Source of the DNA: Styela clava
Taxonomy: Eukaryota > Chordata > Ascidiacea > Stolidobranchia > Styelidae
Direction of reading: 5' to 3'
Assembly (NCBI RefSeq): GCF_964204865.1
Contig: NC_135262.1
Span: 2,046,001 to 2,110,000 of the forward strand
DNA: 64,000 nt
Numbering within the stretch: the first letter of the stretch is position 1; each line of letters opens with the position of its first letter. Below, in pieces: positions 17,371 to 30,900 of this stretch. The notes under the pieces are model-generated. The model was not told the DNA's origin. It did not search any database and was given only the letters and a program-made list of their open reading frames with translations. A program made the position numbers and the translations under genes.

Positions 17371-18924
17371 TTAGCTCCTCGCTTTTGCTAATTTATGTTG
17401 TTTTGATTGTAGATGAGTGCTTAGACTGCCTGCGTGCTCAATAACAATGTTGCATGTTTGGCAGTAATATTGTCCACTAGGTGTCATACTATTTGCAAAA
17501 TCACCAGGCAGAGATGGTTTAAAATTTATGCTCGAATTCGCGATTTGTGAATCAGGCTGTGTGAACGCCAAGTGAGCTGCTGGGTTATAGCTATAAGCTG
17601 GTTCGATGGGCTTTTCTTGAATTCCTAAAACTCCGCCGCTGACAAAATGAGTCGGTTTAAAAGGTTTTCTATAAGGTCGATTCCCTCGTTGAACGATCCT
17701 AATTCTCTTAGCGTGAGCTTTTCCTGCGTAATGCTGTTTTGCCGTTGGTAAAGATGACATTTCGACTGAGCATAAGCGGCAGAATCTGACAGTGTTTTGT
17801 GTGCGATCACCTGTGTCTTTCTCCCACACGAGGCACTCTGGAGTATTTATAGGTGTGGGGAGGTTTTCGGTAATTTTATTTATCTTTCTCTCGATCTTTT
17901 TTGTGTCCTCCCCACTCAAAAAATTGTTGACGTTCTTTGCATGAATTTCACTTTTGTAATGGTCATCGGCTTGTGATGGTTGATAGAGTTTAACATTACA
18001 TACCTTACAAGTTTTAGGGTAGATAGTTCCCTCTTCACTTCCTGTAACCTTTGACCCCTCATTCGTTCCGTTAACGTCAAATCCAAATCCTGGTTCTTGA
18101 GCCGCTCCTTCAGATTCTGAGGTTTTCTTTTTCTTCCGTCGAAAATACGGACCACGTCTGAACCAATCGTTTTTTCGTTTCTTGCTGGAAGATTTCTGAA
18201 GCCCAGATACCTGGGGTTGGTCCATTAGAGCAGGTATTGGTGTCGGCTCTATGTTTTTCTTTGCCGGAGATGGTATAACCGACGCGGGTTTGGGTCTCAA
18301 CGACTCTTCTTTCATGGTTTCAACATAACTTGTCTCCCACTGTTGTTTGGCTGTAATTTTTGACTTTAATGGCACTACAGGAGTCGTTACTGCATTCTCC
18401 GCAGACTTTTTATCGCCAGTATTATTGTTATTTTCTTCATTCTGAGTTGATGTTGAGGCTGTCGTTTCATTATCCTTTGTAATTGTTGGTTTTGATTTCG
18501 TTTGGGGGCACAAAAATCGTTCTTGCGCTTTCATAATTTGTCTATTAACTAAATCAGCCCCATATGATGACACTCTGTTTGTTATTCCTCCTCTGCCTCT
18601 TGCAGGTCCTGGCTGTCTCGGAGCTGGAGGAAATCTTCTTCTTTGAGGAGGGTGCATTGACACAGGTTCTTCATGATAACGGTCCCATCCTCCACCGTAT
18701 GGATTTTCAAGTCCCATTGCATATTCTTCTGCTAGTACTGCTTCGTATTCATGAAGATACGCAGCCGCTTCTAAATCATTCATCAGGGAGGCCGCGCCAT
18801 GATCTCCTCTATAACCACTGTACCCACCTCCATAGCCATTCATCGCGCGGGGTGGCGGCATTCTTCGTCTCCTGGGAGGTGGAGGACCATAAGCCATATA
18901 ATCATATTCAAATCCCCTATACAT
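17371..18924 (-). CDS. Three U1/matrin-type zinc-finger protein
   Basis: Uninterrupted frame of 517 residues starting at the ATG at 18924. Three C2H2 fingers of the U1/matrin type have the long Cys-to-His spacing typical of double-stranded RNA binders: Cys306/Cys309/His322/His328, Cys382/Cys385/His398/His404 and Cys488/Cys491/His504/His510. The N-terminus is rich in Arg, Gly, Pro and Tyr (residues 1-120). A strongly basic segment (KKRKNDWFRR...RRKKKK, about 248-267) should act as a nuclear signal. The ZNF346/ZNF385/ZMAT group is the nearest family by architecture; I cannot name an orthologue. Binding of structured RNA is inferred from finger type. Lack of introns contrasts with the neighbours and may mean a retrogene origin or a single large coding exon after a non-coding one. 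Confidence 0.8.
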   Translation of the reverse strand: MYRGFEYDYMAYGPPPPRRRRMPPPRAMNGYGGGYSGYRGDHGAASLMNDLEAAAYLHEYEAVLAEEYAMGLENPYGGGWDRYHEEPVSMHPPQRRRFPPAPRQPGPARGRGGITNRVSSYGADLVNRQIMKAQERFLCPQTKSKPTITKDNETTASTSTQNEENNNNTGDKKSAENAVTTPVVPLKSKITAKQQWETSYVETMKEESLRPKPASVIPSPAKKNIEPTPIPALMDQPQVSGLQKSSSKKRKNDWFRRGPYFRRKKKKTSESEGAAQEPGFGFDVNGTNEGSKVTGSEEGTIYPKTCKVCNVKLYQPSQADDHYKSEIHAKNVNNFLSGEDTKKIERKINKITENLPTPINTPECLVWEKDTGDRTQNTVRFCRLCSVEMSSLPTAKQHYAGKAHAKRIRIVQRGNRPYRKPFKPTHFVSGGVLGIQEKPIEPAYSYNPAAHLAFTQPDSQIANSSINFKPSLPGDFANSMTPSGQYYCQTCNIVIEHAGSLSTHLQSKQHKLAKARS

Positions 18925-21246
18925 ATTCCTTTTGGATTAATCACTAACACTAAAAGACTGAAAGAAGCTCGGAACTCACAAACAACGCCGCGCCGACCTC
19001 GCGCTGCTCCCGGAACCGCTGCAAATATGTAAATTCAGTGTTGCCAGATTTAGGGAAAGTCTCTTCTATTACGACTAGTGAGAGAGAGGGAGTTTTAGTT
19101 CCAAAAACAATGTTAAAAGAAAAGACAATGTTACAGATTTTTATTGAAACACAGTGCGGTGAAATATTTAAACATAAAATTGTGTAAGTCAGTATCAGAG
19201 ACTGATCAGACCGCCGTCGGGTGCGGACGTGAAATATCGACGGTGGAATAGCTACTGGAGTAAGAAATATTTGGACGAAAACTTGGAAAGCCGGACGAAT
19301 ATAAACCCTACTGAGAAGATCCATACAAACTTAAATCAAAACGATGCTGTTGGATATAGTACCGAAACGATAAGGATCAGTTCACATCAGATCATGCTGC
19401 CTGCGTGGAGTTTATCATGGAGAACGAAGCTGGGAATAACACGAACAGTCAAACGTCAAATGTAACGGATATTTAATGATGAATTCCACAAAAAAGACTA
19501 GCCTACTTACACAAACCACATGAATTTTGATTAAAACTAAAGTTGGAACGCCAGGGCGTGGAATGCTCTTGTCATATTTTACTTGGTTTGTTGTTGTTTA
19601 CTTTTATGCTGTTTTTATTATTGTTGTTTATCGTCCGGTAGACTATTAGTTGAGTGCATTTGTAATCAAGTAAATTTTATCTCATATTGCGCACCGCTTG
19701 TTTGTTTGTTGTGTTCTACAATTCTCGCTAGTCCCTTGTACAGATATAGTAGAAATTACACTCCATGTTGAAACTCCACATTCACAGTCAAGTATTTACG
19801 CCCGGATTATTTTTCGTGTCTCTCTCTTTTTTTAAATTTTACTTCAATGTGTTGTTTGCTGTGTGGGGTAAATGGGCACGTGCACTAGCACGTCTTAAAT
19901 CTTTTTTAGATTTTGCCCACTTTCCTGATTTTCCGTACATTTGTTTGTTTTGCCCTGTATTGTCTATATGTTTTGTTGTAACGGAAAATCGAAATAAACA
20001 CTTACACTTACTTACAGTATGCAAAATAGGTCATTATTGCAGGTCATCAAGACTCGTGACGATATTGTTTACACTGTGACCAAACTTACATAATGGATTG
20101 TGAAAAATTAAGCTGAAGCTTAAAAAAATCAAAAGATGGTGTGGGGAGTCTTCCTTAGTATTATATGAGGTGGGAACCCATAAGCTATACGTGGAGCCAA
20201 ATCTCTTGTGCCTATTCAAAAAATCCAATGACTCATAAACAACACAAGCCCTGACCTTCCACTGCTACAAAAGGTTCTGTAATTTTTAGAAATTCACCCT
20301 CACCAGATCTTTGATAATTTATTCTCGTATTTTCTATTATCTAGTCTAGTCCGCAACATCGGGAACTATAATCTAAAAATTTAGAATTCCTCCACTGTTT
20401 GATATACAATGGTGGGCATCTCGTGACCAGATCAATGCATTTAATAATAATATTTATATATACATATTCTTTAAACTTTGTTTATCAAAACAATGACCAA
20501 AGTTGTAACTTATAGAAAAGAGTCCTTAGATGAAAAGACCGAACGACAAGCATGACGGAGGTGGTCAGGCATGTAGGAACAAAATGTGTTATAGTCTAGG
20601 CAAAATTGAAAAAAATAAAATAACTTACAGAGACTTATGTTTATTCCTTGCAAAGATGGTGTTGCATTTTTGGGCAAATAAACAAACAGGGATCTTTTTG
20701 CTACAGTGCTAGTGTCCGACCCAACTCGTCAGGAATATTTGCAACGATTATTAAAGTGCCTTAATTGTGCTGTAGTCTCGGTAAGAGCAGCGCAAACAAA
20801 GTTGGGAACGCCCACCCTGATTTCCCATGAAGCATAACATATGATTTCAATGCGATGAATAAGAAATGTATTGAATGGAAATGAATATATTTTTGCAAAA
20901 GAGAACTCATAGAGCAAAAAAAAACAAGATATCAGATACACAACATTCCTCAAATCAAAAATGATAAATTTCTGCTCTACACTTATAACCTTTGCTTTGA
21001 ACAAGGCTCTAAGTAAGAAGTCACTGATTGTGCCTCAAAACAAAAATTATCCGATAAAACGACATATATCTTCAAATTGACATTGTTTGACAAGGCACTG
21101 GTTCTCAACCCTTACATAGGCATAGCTGGGGGGGGGGGGGGGCCTGATGGGCCATGAAGACCCCCTCCCTCCAGAAAAAAAACAAAAAAATTTTTTTTAA
21201 TGCAATTTCGCAAAAGGCACAAGTGAGCATTGTATTACGTCATTAT
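18925..21246. other. Intergenic region upstream of the zinc-finger gene
   Basis: The left part should hold the zinc-finger promoter; GC-rich sequence at 18980-19022 fits a 5' UTR. A plus-strand frame at 19229-19465 is listed separately. Other overlapping frames look like chance. A poly(G) run of about 15 bases occurs near 21129-21143, after a decayed hAT-like end (CACTGGTTCTCAACCCTT) near 21099. Confidence 0.35.
19229..19465 (+). other. Unassigned open frame, possibly a gene fragment
   Basis: 78 codons on the plus strand, divergent from the zinc-finger gene, with no family I recognise. Composition is hydrophilic. In another frame the stretch at about 19376-19480 reads as a polar, Asn/Thr-rich C-terminus ending TSNVTDI. 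That would fit a frameshifted fragment, but it could be chance. I would not annotate it as a gene without transcript support. Confidence 0.15.
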
Positions 21247-21831
21247 TAGGGCTGAGAATTTCAGGGAAAACACTTAAACCATTTACCGGGTAAAATTAAC
21301 TGGTTAACCGCCGCGTGAAGTTTGACGTAATAATTATAATTTCAGCTTGTTACGTCACAATGGTTATAAAGCAATTTTGCGTGTTCTTATCCTGGTATCG
21401 CTCAAAATTATTCACAAATCGAGATTAGTTTCATGATTCCTCTGCTGCAAAAGATAGGCAGCGTGGTTCGGGCATGTGGAAATATTTTAGAAAACCCGAT
21501 TCCGTTGTTAAAAACATCATTTATGTGACAAATTATCAGTGTTCGATGTGCAAATTCTACTTCGAGATATATATCATAAAGAAAAACGGCATCAACGGCA
21601 CACTTGTTGTATGACATTGAATATCCGATTTTGCAATGAAATCGTGAACAATATATTTCGAAATCGACCGAAAACTGAGATAAATAAACTAAGAGATAAA
21701 TTTGCGATGACGTAATCATATGTGACGATATTGAACGGTATGAAGATGATTTGTACCTGAGATGTCAGTTAACGGTTAAAATAAATCATAACCGTTAACC
21801 ATCTGATATCGGTTAACCATTCCCAGCCCTA
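21247..21831. mobile_element. hAT-like MITE, 585 bp
   Basis: Ends are TAGGGCTGAGAATTTC and, inverted, TAGGGCTGGGAATGGTT. Identical 8-bp duplications GTCATTAT flank it at 21239-21246 and 21832-21839. Subterminal GGTTAACC/ACCGTTAACC motifs lie at both ends. It sits about 100 bases 3' of the TONSL stop codon and may affect the TONSL 3' end. Confidence 0.85.
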
Positions 21832-21931
21832 GTCATTATACAAAATAAAACTTTGGGCTGACTACACTTTTGTACCATTATCAATATTTTTTCTAAATGT
21901 AAATAAATAAGACTCAATTTAATCAACCTTG

Positions 21932-24900
21932 TTAAGCAAATAATAATTGTCCTCTATGAGTCATACGATTTCCAGTTTTTGAAGCTTTGATTGACATTAT
22001 ATTAGCTTTCCACTTGTGGCAGCAAGGATTATTGCTGATCTCTGCAATGCTAGGAATCTGGTTCAACAAAGATGTGATCTTTAATTCCATGGAAGAGTTT
22101 AGAAGGTTTTTGGAAATATTTAATGATCGAAGAGGTAGTTGTTGTTGAATTTTGGTTAATTCTCTGCAAACAAAAAATGAGTTTCTTAGTCAGGGGCGTA
22201 GCCAATGGGAGTCCAAACGTACCCACTTGTGAAATGCAAAAAAGCATTTTGCTGTATCACACATAGAAATTTTCTGTAGCTTGAAACACTTTATAGACCC
22301 TAAAGTATTCTGAAAACATGCTAGCTGTTACGATCTAACTTGGCAGTAAGAAATTTCTGAACCACTTTTTAGAAATTACTGGCTACGCCCATGCTATTAG
22401 TATTCGTTGACTAACTCCGTGAACCTTATGGTGGGTTGAAACAAGAAAAAAGGAAAGGAGAGAGGACCGGTAAGTGTACATACTACACATGCCTAGCACT
22501 GACAACTTTCACCAAGCATCATCAACAGAACTAATTTTAACGGTAATCTTTTTTTTTTAATTTTACTCGTAACAAGGCTCTAGGCAAATTTGTGAGACTG
22601 TGAACAATATGCACCACTAAATCAAAGACTCAAATTAAAAGTTCCGAATAAAGAGATCCAAGGGAGATTGCACTTAGGCAATATTTTAAGATTAAAATTT
22701 ACATTGGGCCCTAACAAATACAAACTGTTTAATGAAATGAGATTATTTATCACTCTAATTACACGATATTCAAGCATCCTGGTAAAACACACCACATATA
22801 TCCCTGAAGTTGGAAATAACTGATGAGAAAAGAACCCTCACACAGTGTCCCACTACCCTCCTTATAACTTACCTAGCAAGTTCACTTATCATCTCAAAAT
22901 TGAGATGATTGGCAGCCAGATGCAACACTTGAAGATTGCAGCCTTCCTGTTTGAGATAGTTGATGACATGCCTGGGTGAGGAAATAAAAAAAAATTGTAA
23001 ATGGGTCTCATACAACGTCAAATTTGGACTAGGAGAAAAATCCCACTTTTTTTGAAAGCAGCAAACCTTATTGTTGCTGGGCAGACCGAAAACATTTTGC
23101 TCGAACACCAGAAAATGATCTCTCCAATCTTATATCCATGGGAGAGAAAAAGTGAAAAAGCATTTTACGTTTCGCTAAACTTTTATGCATAGAATAGGAG
23201 TGAATATTTTCTCGAACTAACACCAGAGGGAAGTAGAGAAAAACAGATAAAGCGACTTATTCACACAGAAAACAGTCAGTCTAAAACGTACCAATTTCTG
23301 TTACTAAATATTGTTTGGCTTTTTTGTATTTGTGTGATTAAATGTTGGACTTCCTCATAGGTGACGCTGCTCGATAACTATTATCGGTTTATCGCTTCTA
23401 CCTTCACGCTGAAATTTTTTATTTTACCTCACTGTTTGTACACGTTCGTATTTTCGGTATGTGAAAAAATAAACTACTGACTGTCTATTTACTAGTCCAA
23501 ATAACTCACCTCATTAGCAACAAGTTATTAGCAGCATCACAGGTGCCAGAAATGTTCAAATCTGTCAGAGTAGAATGAGGGAGTGATTTAAGTAAAAGTT
23601 CAACTCCCACAGATCCAATTTGATTGTGAGAGACATCTAGTGTTGACAGAAGCATGTGACCTGTTAAACAAATCCATCGGTAAAAATAATGAAAAGTTAG
23701 AAAATATTGAGAAATCACAGAGGGATATTCTTCATAGTTGCTTACCGCCTCGAATATTTTGCAACTATTGAGATAAGCCAACGTTTCACAGGGTGTAATT
23801 TAGTCATTCTTGACAAGGAATTTTTCTTTGTTTGGCTGTAGTAGTACTGATATTCTTTAGTTATTATTACTTATCGATTTTAATCGGTAATTATTACTTA
23901 TCGATTTTAATCGGTAATTATTACTTATCGATTTTAATCGGTAAGTATGTTGATAGGTATTTGTCTGTCTGTCTGTTAGATGCACGCGATATCTCACGTA
24001 AGCGAGATTGAATCTGCTCCAGATTTTGCATCTGCATTCATCATATCTCGGACCAGAAGCCTATTGATTTTGGATGAATTATGCCGTATAATTAGCGAGT
24101 TATTAATTGATTAGTGATGCGACACAAGGTGTCACTAAGGAGTAAGAGCGCTGTTTAGGGGGATCCCCTAACTTTCGATCGATAAGTCTTCAGTCTCTGA
24201 CCGATATTCTCGTTTACACATTATAAACTACCTCAAATGTATAGAAGCTGAGATGCGACTTGTGCATAACACGAGATAAGAATCCGTTAAAAATTAAATA
24301 ATTGAAGTACTCATTATGAATAGCAATTGGAGAACAGATTGGCAAAGGGAACCAATGAGGTAAGCTTTCAACAATTGTTGGTTTTTAACAAAATGAGCCG
24401 CCATGCTTTACTGAACAAAGATGCTTACCTTGCATTGCAGCTTTGAAAGCCAGATAATTATTTTCAAATAATTTATTTGTGAATCTACATCTTGACATTG
24501 AAAGCTGCTTCAAACTGGTGACAGATTTGATCAGGGTTGCCAGATTTTCTAAGCATGAATCCCCAAATCGATTGTAAGAGATGTCCAGTGTTTGAAGTTG
24601 CTGAAGGAGAAAGTGGCAAGTGCTTTGGGGATTTTACACTAAACTGGTTGGGTACAATATAAAGGTGAAGAACAAGGACTACAACACTCGGTAAGACTTC
24701 ACAGGCTTTTGCTTTCTAAGTACCACACATTGTTTTGTCATTATCACAGTTTAAGCACTTTTGGGGGACTTTGGGATCCACTGGTTTATGGCCATATTAT
24801 GAGAACATATACTTGCAATCAAAAATTTCAAAAAGCAAAGTTCCAGACAGTGCATGACTATTTTCATGACCTCGTAGTAAAAAATATGCGCACGGTACGA

Positions 24901-27900
24901 AATAACAGTGTTCTGTATTAGCAGTGTGCACAGTAAGATTGCAGATGCAGTAAAATTCTGGATTCCGGACATTTGAGCATTTTTTAAATTCTTGCCTGGA
25001 CGCAAAATTTAACCCTAAATTCTGGACATGTCCGGAATTTTCTGGACGGTATGGCGACCCTATACTAGTTGAAAAAACAAACTACCAGATGGAAGGATTA
25101 CCACCAGAGTTCAGGGATGGCCATACATCAATAACCTTTCTATCCAATACATTGTGAATATAGAATACAGAATATCTTCAAAATCTGGCTTCGTATTGCA
25201 GAGAAACTGGCACAAATCACGGCGCTCCAGAAGTATGTGTACCAATATGGAGGTAACTAATTTCGTTCGCCTATTTGACATCAAGTTGTGTAAAGGGACT
25301 GCAACCTATGGGCAGGGGTTATATTCACTTGGCTAACACAGACATTTCCCAAACTCATAACAGAACTAAAATAAGGGAATTCGGAATAAAATGATGGCCT
25401 AATCCTAGCCTAGTACACATACTACGTGAGTACCCAAATCACAGCTAATTAAAAATGTTACCTTCAAAGCCCCACTTTCGGCAGCTTGTGCCAATCTTCT
25501 TAAACCATGTTGCGTTAGATTCGAACACTTCAAATCTAATTCCGTGAGGGTTGAATTAAAAGAATTTGAAGGGCATGTCAAGGTCATTTGTCTTTGTAAC
25601 GATTCACACAAGGTGGCAACTCCATCGTCATGTAAACAGTTGCCTGGCAACAGAATGGATGTAATTTCCTGCTGCGTCAGACTTGAAACCTGAAAACGAT
25701 TAGTTTGACTAAATTAATGTGACACAAAGTTTGGGTAAAATACAAGGTGTCCATGAAATTTTAAATTATTTTTAAAATTGCAATGAAAATTTATCGACAC
25801 CATGTATTGTTTTGGCCCTCACAGATGTCTCAAATGAAGTAAAAATACTTGGAAAATCGCTGATTAAAAAACAACAAATCTGGTTAAAATACATAAAGAA
25901 CTGACTTCATAACAAAATTGAAATTGTAAAGGGACTTTATGGTATGACTCCTGTTGTCATGTCTTGGTGGTTACTTTGGTTTTTTATTACATGCATTTAC
26001 TAATTATACGTTTATACTGAGTTAACACATTTGGTCTCGTAAGCAAAGTGAATAACTGCAGTTACTTACCAATGTTTTCAGGTGCAAGCTTGATAGCCCA
26101 GAATTTTTCAGATCTACCCTCCCAGTACTGACACTTTGGTGACAGGCGTTAAGGATTGTTGGGTTGGTAACTGAAAAACAAATAATTCCATTCAGCTGCG
26201 GATGGGATAAAGGAGAGATAGAGGTTTCATATTTATCCCGACGTAGAGGAAAGTCGGTAAGACAGCTTAATCATATGACGAACCACAGGCTCTCGTCTGG
26301 TTACCAGTCTATTCGTAAACGAGATAAAGTCATAAGTTCACGCGATCGCAAATCGTTATTGTTATAAAACTTTAACAATGGGAGTGAAAAAGCTGTTGCA
26401 GAACGATTCTTGCTTTCAGCGTCTGTGAGTTAGACCTTCGTCACAGAGCTACATCGTCGGATGGGACCGAGTTATCACCAGTCGATAACTTGTGCTCGGC
26501 CCTTTGAGCTCGTTACCGTTGCTGCAAGAAAGACGCATGAAACAAAATTAAGTTAATTGTGTGAGACTGTAGTTATATACACGGTTAAATCAGTTCCATG
26601 TGTTCAATAGTACCAGCAGTCCGGATATCGGGTAGCAAATAGATCATAATCTTATCGAATTGTCATTGGCCTACTAGTATTTAACTTCAATATGCATTGA
26701 TTCAGATTTTAATGAGTTTAATTTAAATTGATACAACAAAGGATGGGGGTTTGTCAAAAATAAGATTCACAAACAGGTGTCCGCGGCTCAAAAAGTTTGA
26801 GAAACTCTGGTTGAAGGGATTAGTTAGCCAGTTGGTTGATTCAGATGCATGGACTTGATGGTGGAGGAAGCCGTATCGACCAGTGGGTGCGTGCCTGTGA
26901 ACACACGCAAGGTTATCAGAGGGTAAAATCAACTTTACCTTGATTATTTTCCTTGCAAGTTTCTTCATATTTCTGTGACAGAGGCGTCTTCTCCCAGGCT
27001 GAGATCTTGGCAGTGACATGCTCATTGGTTTGAAGGGCATCGCTGACTAAATCATCATTAGAAAGAAGACAAGCATCTTCCTAGAAGTAACAAGAGAGAA
27101 ATACTCAAATATAAACCACACAATGGTCAGAAAATTACAGCAAGATACTAAAACAATTGTCCCAGATGTCGTATAAAGGTGTTCCCATGAAAGAAAATGA
27201 CAAAAAACTCAAATTTAGGGAAACAATGGTCAAATGGCCACCACCATGCCAGCGAGATGTTAAAAGAATTGTACCAGATGTCATATTATAGTGTTCCCAT
27301 GGAAGAAACAGCAATATTTTGGTTGGAACACCAGAACATATGAAAGTTATATTTTTATAAAAACTTCTGTCTTTAGAGTGTTAAAATTTTTGAAATTGAT
27401 TGTTTCATCAGTTGCAGAGAAGGACGATTCTCCCGCAACAACATAAATTAACAAAATGATTCATGAGTGCTGGATACGAGTGGGATTCTCAGATCATTTA
27501 TGTGAGAGAGCAAATATAACAGTGGTTCCAACTGGAGGGCCGTGGCCCATCTAGGGGGCAACAGAGCAGTTGGAGAGTGCTCTAATGCCAGGCGCCGATT
27601 TTACTTCCTTTTTTAATAGAAAACTTGCTATTCTTCCCCGTTCAATTACTTGATAAGCTTATTTCACAGTATGTTTTCCCTTTGTTGAGCATGCATTGTT
27701 TGAACATAATAGGATTTAGAATCTATCAATCAAAGTAACAATATAAATACCACTGGAATGATAAACGAGGGGGCCAAGGGAGCGAAAAGCCTCCAGACCA
27801 GGGGTTGCGACCCCAAATTGGATCGGAGTGATAAGCAGGTAGGGTCGCAACCAGGTCATGGGGTCGCTGAGGTATGGTAGAGGATGGATGTACAAAACAT

Positions 27901-30900
27901 CTAAGATTTGACAAACCATGTTAAATTTAGCAGTTTGTACCATGGCTTACTGTAAAACAGGCCCATAGGCATCGCTCTATGCTTATGCTATAGAAAATGT
28001 AGGTGCTTATTGTGACATCATTGTTTGGTTTTAGCTTATTTTACTTAATACCACCACATGACCAAACTCAAAAGTCCAGTGAAAGAAGCTCTAAAGTTTC
28101 ATGAAAAATATACCTATATATCGACCTGGGGTCGCACTGGACACTTGAAAGTTGTCTTTGGGGTCGTCCTGAAAAAAGCTTGGGAACCCCTACTCCAGAC
28201 GGTGGTCACAAGATATAAAAGGTTAGTAACCATTGACATAGGAGAAAATAGGTTCCAAACTATTATGCTTAATCAGACCCCTCGCTACCAGTGCATTCTG
28301 TCATAAAAGGGCGCTTCAGAAGTGCTTGTACCAATATGGAGGTAACTAATTTTGTTTTGTGTTGGACTGGTATATTCACTTGGCTAACACAGACAGTCCC
28401 CGAACTAGTAATAGAACTAAAATAAGGAAAATTGGAATAAAAATTATGGCCTAACCCTAACCTGGTACACATACTACGGGAGTAATAAATAAAGAAACTT
28501 TTATGCATTCAATGTATAACAAACCTCATTGACTGATCCTCCAGTATAGAGTGTAAGCTTAGGTAGAACACCAGTGTTTTGTTTATAAACAGCTGCAGCT
28601 CTCTCACAAAGCCAGGAAATCGTTTTTGTGCTGAAAAGAGTGCAAGATTAATGCACGACATTATTTCAGAATATATGTGATATTCAGGAATAATATTTCA
28701 GGATGGATTCGGTAAACTACTTGGTCTCAGTTTCGATAATCGTACAGCATTTTTACTTGGGATGCGATAGGATTCACATATTTATCCCGGAGGTGATGGA
28801 AAGTCGAATAAGACAGTTTATTCATATGTTGAACCGGGAGCTCATGTTCGGTTACCAGTCCATGACGGGTATGGAATTAGTTAGCCAGTTATTTGTTTTC
28901 AGATGCATGAAGGTGGAAGAAGCCGTAACCGACCAGCAGTTACGTGAACCACCTTAGGAGTCCAGCAATCCTTTCGAACAAAACTATTCCTTCATGGGAT
29001 TCGAACCTGCGAAAGCACGGATGGTAATCAGATGTGTGGTAGTGAGCATATTTCTAATGCTTAGCACAAGGCACCACAACGCAGAGCCTTCCAATAGTGA
29101 TTGATAATTTAACAATATAAGCAAGTCTTACCTGCCTGGCACAGCAATCAAAAACATCTTTCCATTTATTTTAACTTTGACTCTCATAGTTTGAGGCGGC
29201 TGTGTCGTTATTGGCTGAGTTGTTGGGGGATTTGGAGTGAAAAAACTTGTAGAAGAAACACTGGGAATACCATTGGGAACACTGGGAATTCTCATGACAT
29301 CATCATCTTCAATAGTGATGTCATCATATATAAGTGGTTCTGGCATGAAATCTTTTATTTTTGTAGTTATTAATTTCTTTGGTTGGGTTTTATTTCTAAT
29401 ACTGCTTCGATTTAGAAACGAGGATGAAAAACCGGCCGAATTCGTGTCTTTTAATGATTTTTTTACGGAATTCGACTGTTTCCATCCGTAAGTACCAAAA
29501 TTGGTTTGCCCTGTATTTGTTGAGTGCACTGTTTTGGGTCGCTTTGGGGGTCTCATTTGAGTGGCGAGACTGGGATTCGAACCCACGTCATCTGTATCAT
29601 CAATGAGCCAATCGTCACCCATATAATCATCTTCACCCACAAGACCTTGTTTTACAAGGTCAAATCCATCAGTTGAAGGTCGTTTGGGGGCGCGAAAGGA
29701 TTTAACCCCGTTTGATAAACGAGCTAGTGCTTCGGACCCGCCCAAACTATTCATAGCTTGTTGGTACTCCCCAGCACTGTCAAAAAAAGAATCTTTATCG
29801 CCACCTTGAGACTGTCGTACTTTTGAAATTCTTGTCCTTGATTCCAAAGTAGGTAAAATCTGACTGTCACTAAAATTTGAGTCATTTTCATCATATTTTG
29901 GGTCTAGATCACCAAAATCATCAATTTTTTGAGAAAAATTTGGCAAATCTTCAACTTCGTGGACATAGGCAGAGTTTTGTGAAGGTTTTGTAGAATTTTC
30001 AGAGTAGGGGGTAAAAATATTTTTGGGGATTCCCCTATTATAAGTCTGCGTCAGTCCTCCCCCGGCTTCAATAGTTTTTTGAGAGGAAATTTCAGAGTCG
30101 AACAGGTCATCCATATTCCCAAAAGCGACGTTTAAATCTGAACTCGGCCCCGTATTCTCTTTATGTCCCCCACTAGTGGCCGCTTTCAGTAGGTTTTCAT
30201 GGATTTTTCTGTAAGATTCGATGTCGTACGAGTCCAGCTGGCTTCGACTTCTTGAAAACCAGGATTCTAAGGCATTGATAGGCGTTTCACCCTGAATAAA
30301 GTAAAATACAAATTAGTTTAGACACTCTAAGAAAGGTGCCTCCAACTAAAATGGAAAGAGTACTGATGGAAGAGTTGCAAGTTTACTCAAAGCAAGTTAG
30401 TTACAACCAAAAGTGAAAAGTACAGCTGGTGAATAATAGTAGAAAAATCAGTTCTTCCCATTACAGCCTTGACTTAACAGGGTTGTGATTCTGTGGGTGT
30501 GGAATCCCTATATGACACACAGGAGCATATACGTCTGGTTGGATATTCTTATGAACAAGTAAGCAGTCAAAAGCTTATGGTTTGTAAAAAAGGTGGCCAA
30601 CGCGTCCATCGCACAGGTTAAGATAATATGTGGACACTTGGTAAGTTTTTTTGAGAAATTTCAACACTCACGACTAAAAAGTAGACAGGCCTTAGATCTG
30701 AATTGTATTATTCGAATAAATCTTAAATAAATGATGAAACATTTATTTCGGGTACAATTACATAATCAAATCAAATGGAATGAAATGGTGATTTCATTGA
30801 GAATGCGGCTCTGTGGGCTTATTAACAGCGGTGGAATTTTTGTATGCGTTTGTGTAGTAGTTATCTGAGTATTTAGTAGGCCTACTCATTCATTTTTGTG

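Noticed and set aside
21129..21143. Poly(G) run as a possible G-quadruplex regulator
   Set aside because: A single homopolymer next to a decayed hAT end; more likely a replication or sequencing slippage product.
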